A DNA stretch of 10,302 nucleotides from Chrysochromulina parva (GCA_002887195.1 PJAB01002139.1:1-10302); one strand, 5' to 3'; counted from the first letter of the stretch, positions 1 to 6,927 are shown. Notes: generated from the sequence alone by a model not told the origin. Made by a program: numbers and translations.

Positions 1-270
1 ATCCAACATGTATCGTGAGTGTATCTTGTGTGCCATGTATCTGAGGCTTAAGATACATTGTATCCTAACCGTATCCTAAATGTATCTTAAATGTATCTTA
101 AAGAAGGATACATATCCCTAGGTAAGATACATTTCCTATGATGGCCAAAGTCAAGATACAAATGTATCTCGATGTATCCCGCATGTATCTTGATGTATAT
201 GAACGGGGCACATCAAGATACATGCGGGATACATGCACGATACATGCGCGATACATGGGATACGTATCCT
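1..270. repeat. 11-bp-period GTATC/GATAC minisatellite
   Basis: I count 20 copies of the pentamer GTATC or its complement GATAC in 270 bases. Many are exactly 11 bases apart: starts at 60, 71, 82 and 93 in the GTATC sense, and 217, 228, 239 and 250 in the GATAC sense. Unit types are GTATCCTAAAT-like on the left and GATACATGCGC-like on the right, so the two halves are in opposite orientation. A 12-bp palindrome, GGATACGTATCC, lies at 258-269. No coding sequence is supported here. An 11-bp step is close to one turn of DNA, so all copies would face one side of the helix; whether that matters is inference. Confidence 0.85.
162..245. repeat. Long inverted repeat (hairpin) within the minisatellite
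   Basis: The 25 bases at 172-196 are a perfect reverse complement of 210-234, with a 13-base loop at 197-209. After a small internal loop (169-171 against 235-238) the pairing resumes with ATGTATC at 162-168 against GATACAT at 239-245, giving about 32 pairs. It arises where the two oppositely oriented repeat arrays meet, so it could be a by-product of an inverted duplication or a structure in its own right. Confidence 0.85.
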
Positions 271-305
271 GATAACAAACCCCCCCAAACTCGATAACAA
301 ACCCC
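271..305. repeat. Direct repeat GATAACAAACCCC, two copies
   Basis: The 13-mer GATAACAAACCCC occurs at 271-283 and again at 293-305, a 22-base step, which is twice the 11-base period of the adjoining minisatellite. It lies 40 bases before the ATG at 345. A regulatory role is possible but nothing in the sequence proves it. Confidence 0.7.
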
Positions 306-344
306 ACGTCACCCGCTGTCCCCCGGTGTACCGACCTTACTTGT

Positions 345-758
345 ATGGCCACTTTGCGCTTCTTGGCTAAGCCAAAAAATTTATGGAAGCGCGCCGCGGT
401 CGGCAACACTCCGATGCCGACGTGCGCCGTCGTCCTGCTGCCGCTCCACGGTTCGGAGTTTGCCGCGCGCCTGCAACGGCGCTTCGAGCTCATTGGCTGC
501 GCGACCCTTCACTGTGAGCGCGTCGCACAGTACCTGCCGAGTGGAGTGCCCCTTGAGGGCAAATGCTTGGCTACCGCTTGGGAGGTGAGCTCGCCGGCGG
601 TGCTCGACGCCATGAAACTGCTCATTGGCAACGAGGACGCCGTCGCCGGTTCGGTTCAAGGCGCATTTGGCTCCAGTGCGGCCGTGGGCCCCATCACCGA
701 TGGTGACCTATCCGCTGCCATCCTTGCTCCTCATACACAGCTACATGATCGAAGTTGA
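345..758 (+). CDS. Unrecognised coding-like ORF, possibly broken or spliced
   Basis: This reading frame of 137 residues begins at ATG 345 and has mostly G or C in third codon positions, as the confident genes here do. I do not recognise the protein. It has a short basic N-terminus (AKPKNLWKRAA), then mixed alpha/beta-looking sequence with four cysteines and no membrane segment. The frame ends at 758, yet another frame stays open with the same GC-rich third positions up to the stop at 847-849 and encodes EVEDHFGEKYGVARTS near its end. A GAG|GTGAGC donor at 584/585 and a TTCAAG acceptor ending at 660 would join the two frames by removing 76 bases. A one-base indel near 700-745 would do so too. 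It may therefore be a spliced gene, a pseudogene fragment or chance, and I cannot decide between these. Confidence 0.3.
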   Translation: MATLRFLAKPKNLWKRAAVGNTPMPTCAVVLLPLHGSEFAARLQRRFELIGCATLHCERVAQYLPSGVPLEGKCLATAWEVSSPAVLDAMKLLIGNEDAVAGSVQGAFGSSAAVGPITDGDLSAAILAPHTQLHDRS

Positions 759-849
759 AGACCATTTTGGTGAGAAGTACGGCGTCGCTCGGACGTCCGC
801 CCCGCTCGTGGGCCTGGCGACCGTGCAGACGGACAGGGCGTACAGCTGA

Positions 850-1330
850 GCATTGCACCTTCAGCAAGTAAGAGTAAGACATTCAACCCGCACATTCCGC
901 AAGATGATCACTCAGGCTCGCTGGTCGCTGCCAATGTGTAGGTAGCTAGGGTCAGTTACAAATCTGACTCGGGCACACAAACACAAACGCAGGAGGTTGT
1001 CCCCTGCTCATGCAGACCCGAGCCCCACCGCTGACACGTGAGCGGCAGTCTCTGGTGTTGGTCTCTGGTTCGATAAACGTACCTCCTAGATCGGATTTCG
1101 CATACACAGTTTTCGCGCGCGCGGCCGCGGGTCGGTGCGCCGTGCCGCGTGCGGCGCGTGTGCGGGCCCGTGTGCGCGCAGGTAGCACGCAAAAATTGCC
1201 GGAGGAAAAGGCGAAAACACCTGAAGCCACACGTCATCGACACATGTAACGTGTGGAAGGCCATCACGGCCAGTACACACGCGCGAACCCGCGCGGTACG
1301 GAGCGCGCAAGACGATCACAAACTAACGTG
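850..1330. other. Gene-free stretch, CpG-rich in the middle
   Basis: I see no supported gene in these 481 bases. Several overlapping open frames exist on both strands, but none has a recognisable protein. The centre (about 1105-1190) is very rich in CG dinucleotides, including an alternating CGCGCGCG run. A short CGCGCGAACCCGCGCG palindrome lies near 1280. The right end is the 3' flank of the minus-strand gene that stops at 1331. Confidence 0.6.
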
Positions 1331-2005
1331 TCACAATACAATCACTGTACCCCTTGTCATTGGTGGTGAAGGCTCACGACTGCGCGATGAATCCAACGGT
1401 GCAGGTGGTGACTCTGGCGCCGCTGAGTCTGAGACTAATTCCGCTGTTTCTGATGTTAATTCCACTGAATCTGATGTTAGATGAGTGAGCTGCTCAAAAT
1501 CGCTCGGGTCGCCTCTGCCCGCCAGCTGCTGGTACTCGCCTCTGCCCGGGTATTCATGTATACTGTCAGCAGCGCGCCACACGTTTCTGAGCGCCACGTA
1601 GCTCCACACCACAGAGAAGCACGCGGTGATGATCAACGCAATGTCTGGCTTGCACACGTCGCCCCAAACCAGCAGCATATTGACCGCTGTAGACGCCACG
1701 ATCGTGCTCACATACGTCATGAACGTCTTACTCATAGCGAGCCAAAAGGGATCGGCGTGCTGGCCGAATACGCAGTACGCATGGGACAAGTGTCGCAACG
1801 GCACGGTGAAAGTGTACGAGAGTGTCCAGGACGCCGTCGGAGTCCACCAGACATCCGGCGGAAGAACCAAGGTGAGGGCGCGGTCTAGCGCCAGCTGCGC
1901 GATGTTGCACAGAGAGCCCGACAATGCAAAGAAGATGAATCGTGGCGGCTGCCTGCCGCACACGACGCACGTGTCCGCCAGCGATGAGGAGGCTGGCATG
2001 GACAT
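1331..2005 (-). CDS. GtrA-like four-helix membrane protein
   Basis: The protein has 224 residues if translation starts at the first ATG (2005-2003). A second ATG follows two codons later, and no ATG lies further upstream before an in-frame stop. Four hydrophobic helices are visible at about 22-44 (starts RFIFFALSG), 58-80, 95-114 and 121-140. Helix 2 ends in HAYCVFG and helix 4 ends in SYVALRNVW, which resembles the aromatic, basic loop ends of GtrA-type proteins. GtrA family members act in membranes with polyprenol-phosphate sugars, as flippases or as partners of glycosyltransferases. That function is known for the family and is only inferred here. The remaining 80 residues form a hydrophilic tail with three acidic heptads (LTSDSVE, LTSETAE, LVSDSAA) and then a Pro/Ser-rich end; this tail is not part of the usual family. 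A glycosyltransferase is encoded 0.6 kb away in the opposite direction. The topology is secure; the family call is moderate. Confidence 0.6.
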   Translation of the reverse strand: MSMPASSSLADTCVVCGRQPPRFIFFALSGSLCNIAQLALDRALTLVLPPDVWWTPTASWTLSYTFTVPLRHLSHAYCVFGQHADPFWLAMSKTFMTYVSTIVASTAVNMLLVWGDVCKPDIALIITACFSVVWSYVALRNVWRAADSIHEYPGRGEYQQLAGRGDPSDFEQLTHLTSDSVELTSETAELVSDSAAPESPPAPLDSSRSREPSPPMTRGTVIVL

Positions 2006-2234
2006 CCGCGCGAACACCAGGCCGCTCAAAACGACGCTTTTCTGCGGGCTGCTTGGCGCCCAAAGTTACGCAGCTTGAACTCAACGTGAAGGTGTCGATC
2101 ACATGGTACAGTATCCATCATGGAACCAGATCAGGGGGATACGGAGAGCCCTGGGTATGGGGCATGTTCTCCGCCGTCTGCCGCGTTCGTTTCGGAAATC
2201 TGAAAATTCCTTTAGAAGGATATAGGAGACTGTT

Positions 2235-2323
2235 CCCGGAAGGGAAGGCATATCGCACCGGGAAGGCATATCGCCGAGTAGGGAAGGCGTAACGCCAGCC
2301 GGTGATATGGCTTCCCTTCCGGG
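2235..2323. repeat. Snap-back repeat next to the tRNA 3' end, with triplicated unit
   Basis: The segment at 2235-2259 begins CCCGGAAGGGAAGGCATATC. It is a near-perfect reverse complement of 2301-2323, differing by one mismatch and a two-base gap. Between and within the arms the unit GGGAAGGCATATCGC is present at 2242-2256 and 2260-2274, with a third variant GGGAAGGCGTAACGC at 2281-2295. The outer arm ends two bases before the T-run of the tRNA gene, so a read-through Pol III transcript would fold into a long hairpin directly after the tRNA. Confidence 0.8.
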
Positions 2324-2324
2324 C

Positions 2325-2328
2325 AAAA
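2325..2328 (-). terminator. Pol III T-run terminator of the tRNA gene
   Basis: Four T residues on the minus strand directly follow the discriminator base, which is the minimal RNA polymerase III stop signal. Confidence 0.75.
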
Positions 2329-2401
2329 TACCCATGATCGGAGTCGAACCGATGACCCCCGGCATGTAAAGCCGTTGCCTTAACCACTTGGCCACACAGG
2401 C
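2329..2401 (-). tRNA. tRNA-Val (anticodon UAC)
   Basis: The reverse strand folds into a full cloverleaf of 73 bases including the discriminator A. The acceptor is GCCTGTG paired with CATGGGT, using three G-U wobbles. The D stem is GCC/GGC. The anticodon stem is CGGC/GCCG with an A-G mismatch at its outer pair, the loop is TTTACAT (2364-2370), and the T arm is ATCGG-TTCGACT-CCGAT. The anticodon TAC at 2366-2368 reads valine codon GTA; A35, C36 and A73 are the known valine identity bases. The internal Pol III promoter is intact: A box TGGCCAAGTGG at 2384-2394 and B box GGTTCGACTCC at 2340-2350. CCA is not encoded and there is no intron, as is usual for many nuclear tRNA genes. Confidence 0.93.
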
Positions 2402-2618
2402 AAAAGCAAATGGAAATCTCCTTGGGCAACTGTTCTTGAATGATAATAAATCAGAGAGCGCGAACCTCTCGACACAATCGTGCGGCCGCGACATAAATTT
2501 CTGGTGTACCCGAACACGCCAGAGGCTGGCTGGTTTTACGCCGCCCCCCGCCCACGCACTGTCACAGCGCAGCGCAGCGCGCGCCGGGCGCTCGTCGCGC
2601 ACCGCTGGGCACAGTCCA

Positions 2619-4748
2619 ATGCCTTCTTTCAGCAGCTCAAGGCGCATCCGCGTCCGCCAGAGCGCGCTACCCATTCGAAACCCGCCCGCTAATGCCCAGC
2701 CTTACGCCTGTGCGTGCAGCACCACAGCGCGGCGGTGCCTCATGGTTGTCGGCTTCCTCTACTTCCAGCTCTCCACGTTCACACTTGTACAGTGGGTGCG
2801 TGAGCACGCGAGTGAGCACGCCGACGAGGCGAAAGGCTCTCTCTTCGACGCGCGTGGTGGTGCGGCACAGCAGCAGCCTCGTGTGTCCGCAGACCAAGCC
2901 GCAGACGGTCAGCGTGCCGCGCCGACGCCACCTGTGCACCCTTCGCCACCGCCACCTTCACGGCCGCGCGCAGCGCCTTCACCGCCGCCCTTGTCAGGGG
3001 CAAGCACTGCCGGCGCTGCGACGCAATCACATTCGAAAGCTGAGGAGGTCGCTGCCGCAATCGACGATCTGGAGGACGACCCGGACGCCGGTGGTGTCGA
3101 CGACTCAGCGGTGCGTGCGCAGATGGGCGAGGGCATGGAAGGGCTCGATTCGGATGCCAGCTTGGCTGCCGCTGCGACGAGCCAGCACGCCAGCGCCGGC
3201 GCGGCCGAAGCGGGCGTGGGCGGCGGCGGTGCCGGTACGTTCAAGACGACGCGTCTTGCCTCATGGATCGATTCGGACTCGTACGGCAGGTTCATCGGCA
3301 TCACGACCTTCTTCAACCCGGGACGCCACCAGAACAAGGTGGACAACTTCCGCAAGTTCCGGTCGTCGGTGGCGGCGCAGGGGCTGCAGATGCTCTGCGT
3401 CGAGCTCGTCTTCGGCGACGAGCCTTTCCAGCTGCGTGGGCCCGACGACGATGCGGCCGAGGTTGGTGGCGACGGCGACGGCGGCGACGGGGCTCTGCTC
3501 GATGCGGACGAGGCAGCGGACGCGGGCAGCAAGGGCGGTGGCGACACAGGCGGCGGCGGCGGCGGCGACGGCCAGTCGCAGCAGAAGCAGCGGCAGCCCG
3601 CCGACTGCGATATCCTCATCCATCGACGCACCTCGGCCGGTAACACCCTGTGGCAAAAGGAGCGGCTGCTCAACATCGCGCTCGAGAACTTGCCAAACTC
3701 GGTCGATAAGGTCATGTGGCTCGATTCGGATCTCATCTTCCTCAACGACGACTGGGTGGTCGAGACCTCCGAGCTGCTCGACCATTTCCCAGTGGTGCAG
3801 CCGTTTGGGTGGATGACGTATCTGAGCGCCAACCAAGACGGCTCCGACTTTCTCGAGACGCTCGGCACCCTGCCGCTTGGGCAGGGCGTTGGCGCCGTCT
3901 ACCACTCCGCAGGCCTGGGATTGCAATCCTTCCCCGACATGTGCTTCCGCTCCAACTTTCTGCTCGGGCACCCGGGCTTTGCGTGGGCAGCCAGGCGCGA
4001 GGTGATGGTCAACGGCTTCTACGACCGGTCGATCATCGGCGGCGGCGATCGCATCATGCTCAATGGCTTCACGGGCCATTACTTCGGGGTCTCCCGCAAG
4101 ATGCCCAAGGCCATGGAGGAGGATGTGCGCGCCTTTGGACGCAAGCTGACCCTCCTAGCGGGCCCGACGAATGTGAGCTACACTCCGGGCGTCGTGGTGC
4201 ACATTTGGCACGGCAACCGCGCGGACCGCGACTACACGAACCGGTACCACATCCTGCTGGACAATAATTACGACCCTGGGCACGACGTGCGCATCAACGA
4301 GGCTGGGGTCCTTGAATGGGCGAGCGCGAAGCCGAAGCTGCACAAGATGGTGAACGAGTACTTCAGCAATCGGAAGGAAGGGCCGAAGCCCAACCAGACC
4401 AAGGAGGGCGGCAAGGAGGGTAGCGAGGACGATGAGGAGGCTGCGTGGGCGGCCTCGCGACGGTCGATGTCGCGCCCCGTGCGCTCATACCTCGGCTACC
4501 ACTGCAGACGGCCCGACTACCGTGCCTCGTGCAAGGTGGCATTCCAGCTATGGGGCGACACGCTGCGTGCGGCGCAGCTGCAGCTGCTCAACAAGAAGCT
4601 GCGCGCTGAAGAGCAGGCCGCGAAGGAGGCGCTGACGGCGAGCCGCGAGGCCGCACTGAAGCGTTCCCGCGGCAAGCGCAAGCAGATGCATGAGCGGAAG
4701 GAGAAGCGGCGAGGAGGGAGAGGAGGAGGTGGTGGTGGTGGTGGATAG
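2619..4748 (+). CDS. Type II membrane glycosyltransferase (GT-A fold)
   Basis: The protein has 709 residues from ATG 2619; ATG 2742 (668 residues) is an alternative just before the membrane helix. A basic, cysteine-containing N-terminus leads into one helix at 41-60 (LMVVGFLYFQLSTFTLVQWV), giving a type II, Golgi-like topology with the catalytic part in the lumen. A long disordered Pro/Ala/Gln stalk follows (about 80-215). The catalytic domain starts near 225 (FIGITTFFNP). It contains a DxD-type metal/sugar-nucleotide motif, VMWLDSDLIF, with Asp369 and Asp371. Further on are GHPGFAWAARREV (450-462), GGGDRIM (474-480) and HIWHGNRADRDY (528-539), as in GT-A enzymes with a galactosyltransferase-like C-terminal half. 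An Asp/Gly-rich insertion at about 274-328 splits the catalytic domain. The end is a predicted helix rich in Lys, Glu and Ala, then a basic tract and a run of eight glycines encoded mostly by GGT. Donor and acceptor sugars cannot be read from the sequence. Confidence 0.8.
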   Translation: MPSFSSSRRIRVRQSALPIRNPPANAQPYACACSTTARRCLMVVGFLYFQLSTFTLVQWVREHASEHADEAKGSLFDARGGAAQQQPRVSADQAADGQRAAPTPPVHPSPPPPSRPRAAPSPPPLSGASTAGAATQSHSKAEEVAAAIDDLEDDPDAGGVDDSAVRAQMGEGMEGLDSDASLAAAATSQHASAGAAEAGVGGGGAGTFKTTRLASWIDSDSYGRFIGITTFFNPGRHQNKVDNFRKFRSSVAAQGLQMLCVELVFGDEPFQLRGPDDDAAEVGGDGDGGDGALLDADEAADAGSKGGGDTGGGGGGDGQSQQKQRQPADCDILIHRRTSAGNTLWQKERLLNIALENLPNSVDKVMWLDSDLIFLNDDWVVETSELLDHFPVVQPFGWMTYLSANQDGSDFLETLGTLPLGQGVGAVYHSAGLGLQSFPDMCFRSNFLLGHPGFAWAARREVMVNGFYDRSIIGGGDRIMLNGFTGHYFGVSRKMPKAMEEDVRAFGRKLTLLAGPTNVSYTPGVVVHIWHGNRADRDYTNRYHILLDNNYDPGHDVRINEAGVLEWASAKPKLHKMVNEYFSNRKEGPKPNQTKEGGKEGSEDDEEAAWAASRRSMSRPVRSYLGYHCRRPDYRASCKVAFQLWGDTLRAAQLQLLNKKLRAEEQAAKEALTASREAALKRSRGKRKQMHERKEKRRGGRGGGGGGGG

Positions 4749-4805
4749 CAGTTCCCCGCTTCGAACTTGTGCCAAAAACGGAAAAGGACCCTCGGTGTGA
4801 TCAGA

Positions 4806-4913
4806 CACGGCGGGTTGTGGATTTCACGAATCACGCGTGTCGATTTCACGTGCAGATTTCACGGCGGGTTTTGTGTGCTGGATGTCAAAAATGTCGATTT
4901 CACGATTTGCCGC
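4806..4913 (+). promoter_or_regulatory. Duplicated upstream region with four GATTTCACG motifs
   Basis: GATTTCACG occurs at 4820, 4842, 4855 and 4896. The second and fourth sit in the longer match TGTCGATTTCACG and are exactly 54 bases apart. CACGGCGGGTT is also repeated 54 bases apart, at 4806 and 4860. The segment is therefore a diverged two-copy tandem duplication. It lies just before the ATG at 4937 and after the stop at 4748, where a promoter or 5' leader is expected. Its role as binding sites is inference. Confidence 0.55.
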
Positions 4914-4936
4914 CGTGTAGTGGACGTTGCACCGAA

Positions 4937-5746
4937 ATGGCGCTCGAACTGATCGCCATCGCGGCCGGCATTGGACTGGGCCTATCATTGGGAAGCCGCT
5001 CGCGACAGGTTGCGTACGAAGAAGCCCAGGATGAGGTGGAGCGCTCTACAAGACAGGATAAGCTCGTGTGGGTGAGCACCAGCGGCACGGGCGGGAGCGA
5101 TCTGCTGCAGGAAGTACCGGAGACGATCATGACAGTCATGCTGATTGGCGATTCGGGATCAGGGAAGACGCTCTTCTGCCGCCGCATCACCGAGCCCGAT
5201 GCACTCGGAAGCGGGACACTTCAGAAGTCGGTCGAGCCTTCGTGGCACTCCGTTCACGTCTCACTTCAAGCAGAATCTCCACCTCGCCAGATTCGGCAGC
5301 GGCTCATCGTGCAGATGCTCGATACGCCCGGGCGCGACTCGTTGACATCGCTCATTGTGCCCTTCTACCGCTCGATCCAGGCGTGCATTCTCGTCTTCGA
5401 CGCGGGAAGCACCGCCTCCTTCCAGGCTTGTCAGGAAAGGTGGTACTCCGCGGTGCAGCAACATCGGCTGAGCGCGGGCTCGCGGGTGGCCACGGGCTCG
5501 AATGTGGTGCTCGCTCACATCCTCGACGAAGGTCGCGAGCGCCAGGTGAAACGCCGCGAGGCCGCGCTGTGGTGCTCGACGGTTGGCCTCGCGTACTTTG
5601 AGACGCATGCTAACGACAAATACGAGTGGAAGAAAATGTTCTCCCACCTCGCGGCCGCAATCGCACCTGTGCAGCCCGCGGCGGTGAGTTCAGGAGCAAG
5701 CGGGGCCGCTGATGGCGATTCGTCGGTTTCCGCCGCGGCCCGATGA
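4937..5746 (+). CDS. Atypical Rab-like small GTPase with N-terminal membrane helix
   Basis: The protein has 269 residues, starting at the first ATG of the frame. Residues 3-19 (LELIAIAAGIGLGLSLG) are a hydrophobic anchor or signal sequence, which ordinary Rab proteins lack. The GTPase fold follows from about 64. The P-loop is GDSGSGKT (71-78). The G3 motif is DTPGRD (129-134), in which Arg133 stands where Ras and Rab proteins carry the catalytic Gln. ACILVFDAGSTASF (149-162) is the usual Rab core strand. The G4 motif NKxD reads HILD (194-197), and the G5 motif ETSA reads ETHA (222-225). The C-terminus (SVSAAAR) has no prenylatable cysteine, so the N-terminal helix probably replaces the lipid anchor. 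Known family members cycle between GTP and GDP to control trafficking. Weak guanine contacts and a missing catalytic Gln suggest slow hydrolysis or altered nucleotide binding, which is inference. Confidence 0.8.
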   Translation: MALELIAIAAGIGLGLSLGSRSRQVAYEEAQDEVERSTRQDKLVWVSTSGTGGSDLLQEVPETIMTVMLIGDSGSGKTLFCRRITEPDALGSGTLQKSVEPSWHSVHVSLQAESPPRQIRQRLIVQMLDTPGRDSLTSLIVPFYRSIQACILVFDAGSTASFQACQERWYSAVQQHRLSAGSRVATGSNVVLAHILDEGRERQVKRREAALWCSTVGLAYFETHANDKYEWKKMFSHLAAAIAPVQPAAVSSGASGAADGDSSVSAAAR

Positions 5747-5931
5747 TCGTGTTTCGGAGATAATTATGCCGGAGTTTGGGGCTCAATTGTCGCACGCAAT
5801 GACGCGGGACTCTCCGCACGCACGAAACCCCACACTTCCAACTCATGCAAGTCGCGTGAATTTTGACGAAACCGCTCGCGGAACTCGAGAGAACACATCT
5901 CCTTTCGTCGCGATTGATCTCGTCGACCGAT

Positions 5932-6927
5932 ATGAGTCGGCCAGTGCCTTTGCTGACGCTGCTGCTCGTGTGTAGTGCATCGGGATTGCAGCTGCTTAGC
6001 AAAGACGAGCGCAAAGACGAGCCAAAGGCTGCAGCAGGCAAAGACAAGAAGCCAAAACGCTGGCTCGACAAGCCTGCCACAAAGAGTGCAATGCTTATCC
6101 TGGCTGGTGGGCTGAGCGGCGCATTGGCAAAGTCAGTTGTCGCGCCGCTCGAGCGCGTAAAAATCATGTCACAGGCTGGAGACAACGGCAACTTTCTCAA
6201 GCTGCTCGCCGATGTGGTGAGAGCCGAGGGCTGGACTGGCCTGTGGCGCGGCAACACTGCCAATGTGATTCGCGTCATCCCCAACAAGGGTGTCCTCATG
6301 ATGTGCAGCGACATGTACAAGGCAGGGGTCGCCGCCGCTCTCCCGACCATCAACGGCGCGTCCGTAAGCTCCATCGCTGGCGGTCTCGCTGGCGTGACGG
6401 CCGTGATTTGCACGTACCCGCTCGAACTCGCACGCACGCGTATGGCGTACCGCATTCAAGACGGGAGCACTCAATACAACAACTTGATATCGACGTTTCG
6501 TGCGGTTATTGCGTCCGACGGCCTGCTCGGTCTGTACTCGGGCGTGTGGGCCACTTTACTCGGCGTCTTGCCCTTCGAGGGCATCAAGTTTGGCTTGTAT
6601 GACATTCTCAAATCCGCGCTGCCGAGGAATAGCCTGGACAAGCTACCGCCGATCTGGACGCTCGTCGCGGGGGCCCTCTCAGGCGCGATCGCTCACTTCC
6701 TCACCTACCCGCTCGACACCGTGCGGCGGCGCATGCAAGTCTCGGGTGCCGTCGGTGCAGCCAAGTACTCGAACATCTTCAACTGCCTGCAAACTATCAT
6801 CAAGAAGGAAGGGTGGACCGCGCTCTTCTACGGGCTGGCCCCGACGATGCTGCGCGCGATTCCGGGGCTGGGTATCCACATGTTTGTGTACGAGATCATG
6901 AAGATCGCTCTCGGGCTCGACAACTAG
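5932..6927 (+). CDS. Mitochondrial-carrier-family (SLC25) transporter with signal peptide
   Basis: The protein has 331 residues, close to the family norm of about 300 plus a leader. The three-fold repeat is complete. The signature PX[DE]XX[KR] appears as PLERVK (72-77), PLELAR (163-168) and PLDTVR (260-265), each in the odd helix of its repeat. The companion glycine motifs are EGWTGLWRG, DGLLGLYSG and EGWTALFYG. The first repeat has GNTANVIRVIPNKG, closest in my reading to adenine-nucleotide and Brittle1-type carriers, but the substrate is not certain. Before the carrier domain comes MSRPVPLLTLLLVCSASG, a typical secretory signal peptide, then a Lys-rich stretch (24-49). Most carriers have no such leader. 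In algae with complex plastids, a signal peptide plus a basic transit-like region sends proteins to the plastid, so this may be a plastid envelope carrier. The ATG at 5932 is the first in frame. The 185 bases upstream hold no gene. Confidence 0.9.
   Translation: MSRPVPLLTLLLVCSASGLQLLSKDERKDEPKAAAGKDKKPKRWLDKPATKSAMLILAGGLSGALAKSVVAPLERVKIMSQAGDNGNFLKLLADVVRAEGWTGLWRGNTANVIRVIPNKGVLMMCSDMYKAGVAAALPTINGASVSSIAGGLAGVTAVICTYPLELARTRMAYRIQDGSTQYNNLISTFRAVIASDGLLGLYSGVWATLLGVLPFEGIKFGLYDILKSALPRNSLDKLPPIWTLVAGALSGAIAHFLTYPLDTVRRRMQVSGAVGAAKYSNIFNCLQTIIKKEGWTALFYGLAPTMLRAIPGLGIHMFVYEIMKIALGLDN

Larger units (their letters stand above)
2006..2328. other. Spacer between GtrA-like gene and tRNA gene
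   Basis: No gene is supported in these 323 bases. The left part is the 5' flank of the minus-strand membrane-protein gene and presumably holds its promoter, although I see no clear TATA box. The right part holds the snap-back repeat listed separately and the T-run that ends the tRNA transcript. Open frames running through it on the minus strand pass into the tRNA and are not credible. Confidence 0.55.

Noticed and set aside
1..270. CRISPR array.
   Set aside because: The repeat is only 11 bases long, changes orientation and has no spacers of constant length.
2235..2401. tRNA-derived SINE.
   Set aside because: The tRNA keeps a full cloverleaf with paired acceptor ends and a terminator right after the discriminator, and no tail or target-site duplication is visible.
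2388..2618. The glycosyltransferase frame is open upstream to 2388.
   Set aside because: The extension begins at a TTG codon inside the tRNA gene and has no ATG before 2619, so it is chance openness.
2692..4079. Long Arg-rich and Ala/Pro-rich open frames on both strands across the glycosyltransferase gene.
   Set aside because: They are frame shadows of a GC-rich gene whose own frame carries the conserved motifs.
4769..4936. A cysteine-rich N-terminal extension of the GTPase.
   Set aside because: It would start at GTG and consists of the translated GATTTCACG repeats; the first ATG is 4937.
5863..5931. A longer N-terminus for the carrier protein.
   Set aside because: It starts at TTG, and the ATG at 5932 begins a perfect signal peptide, which would be buried by an extension.
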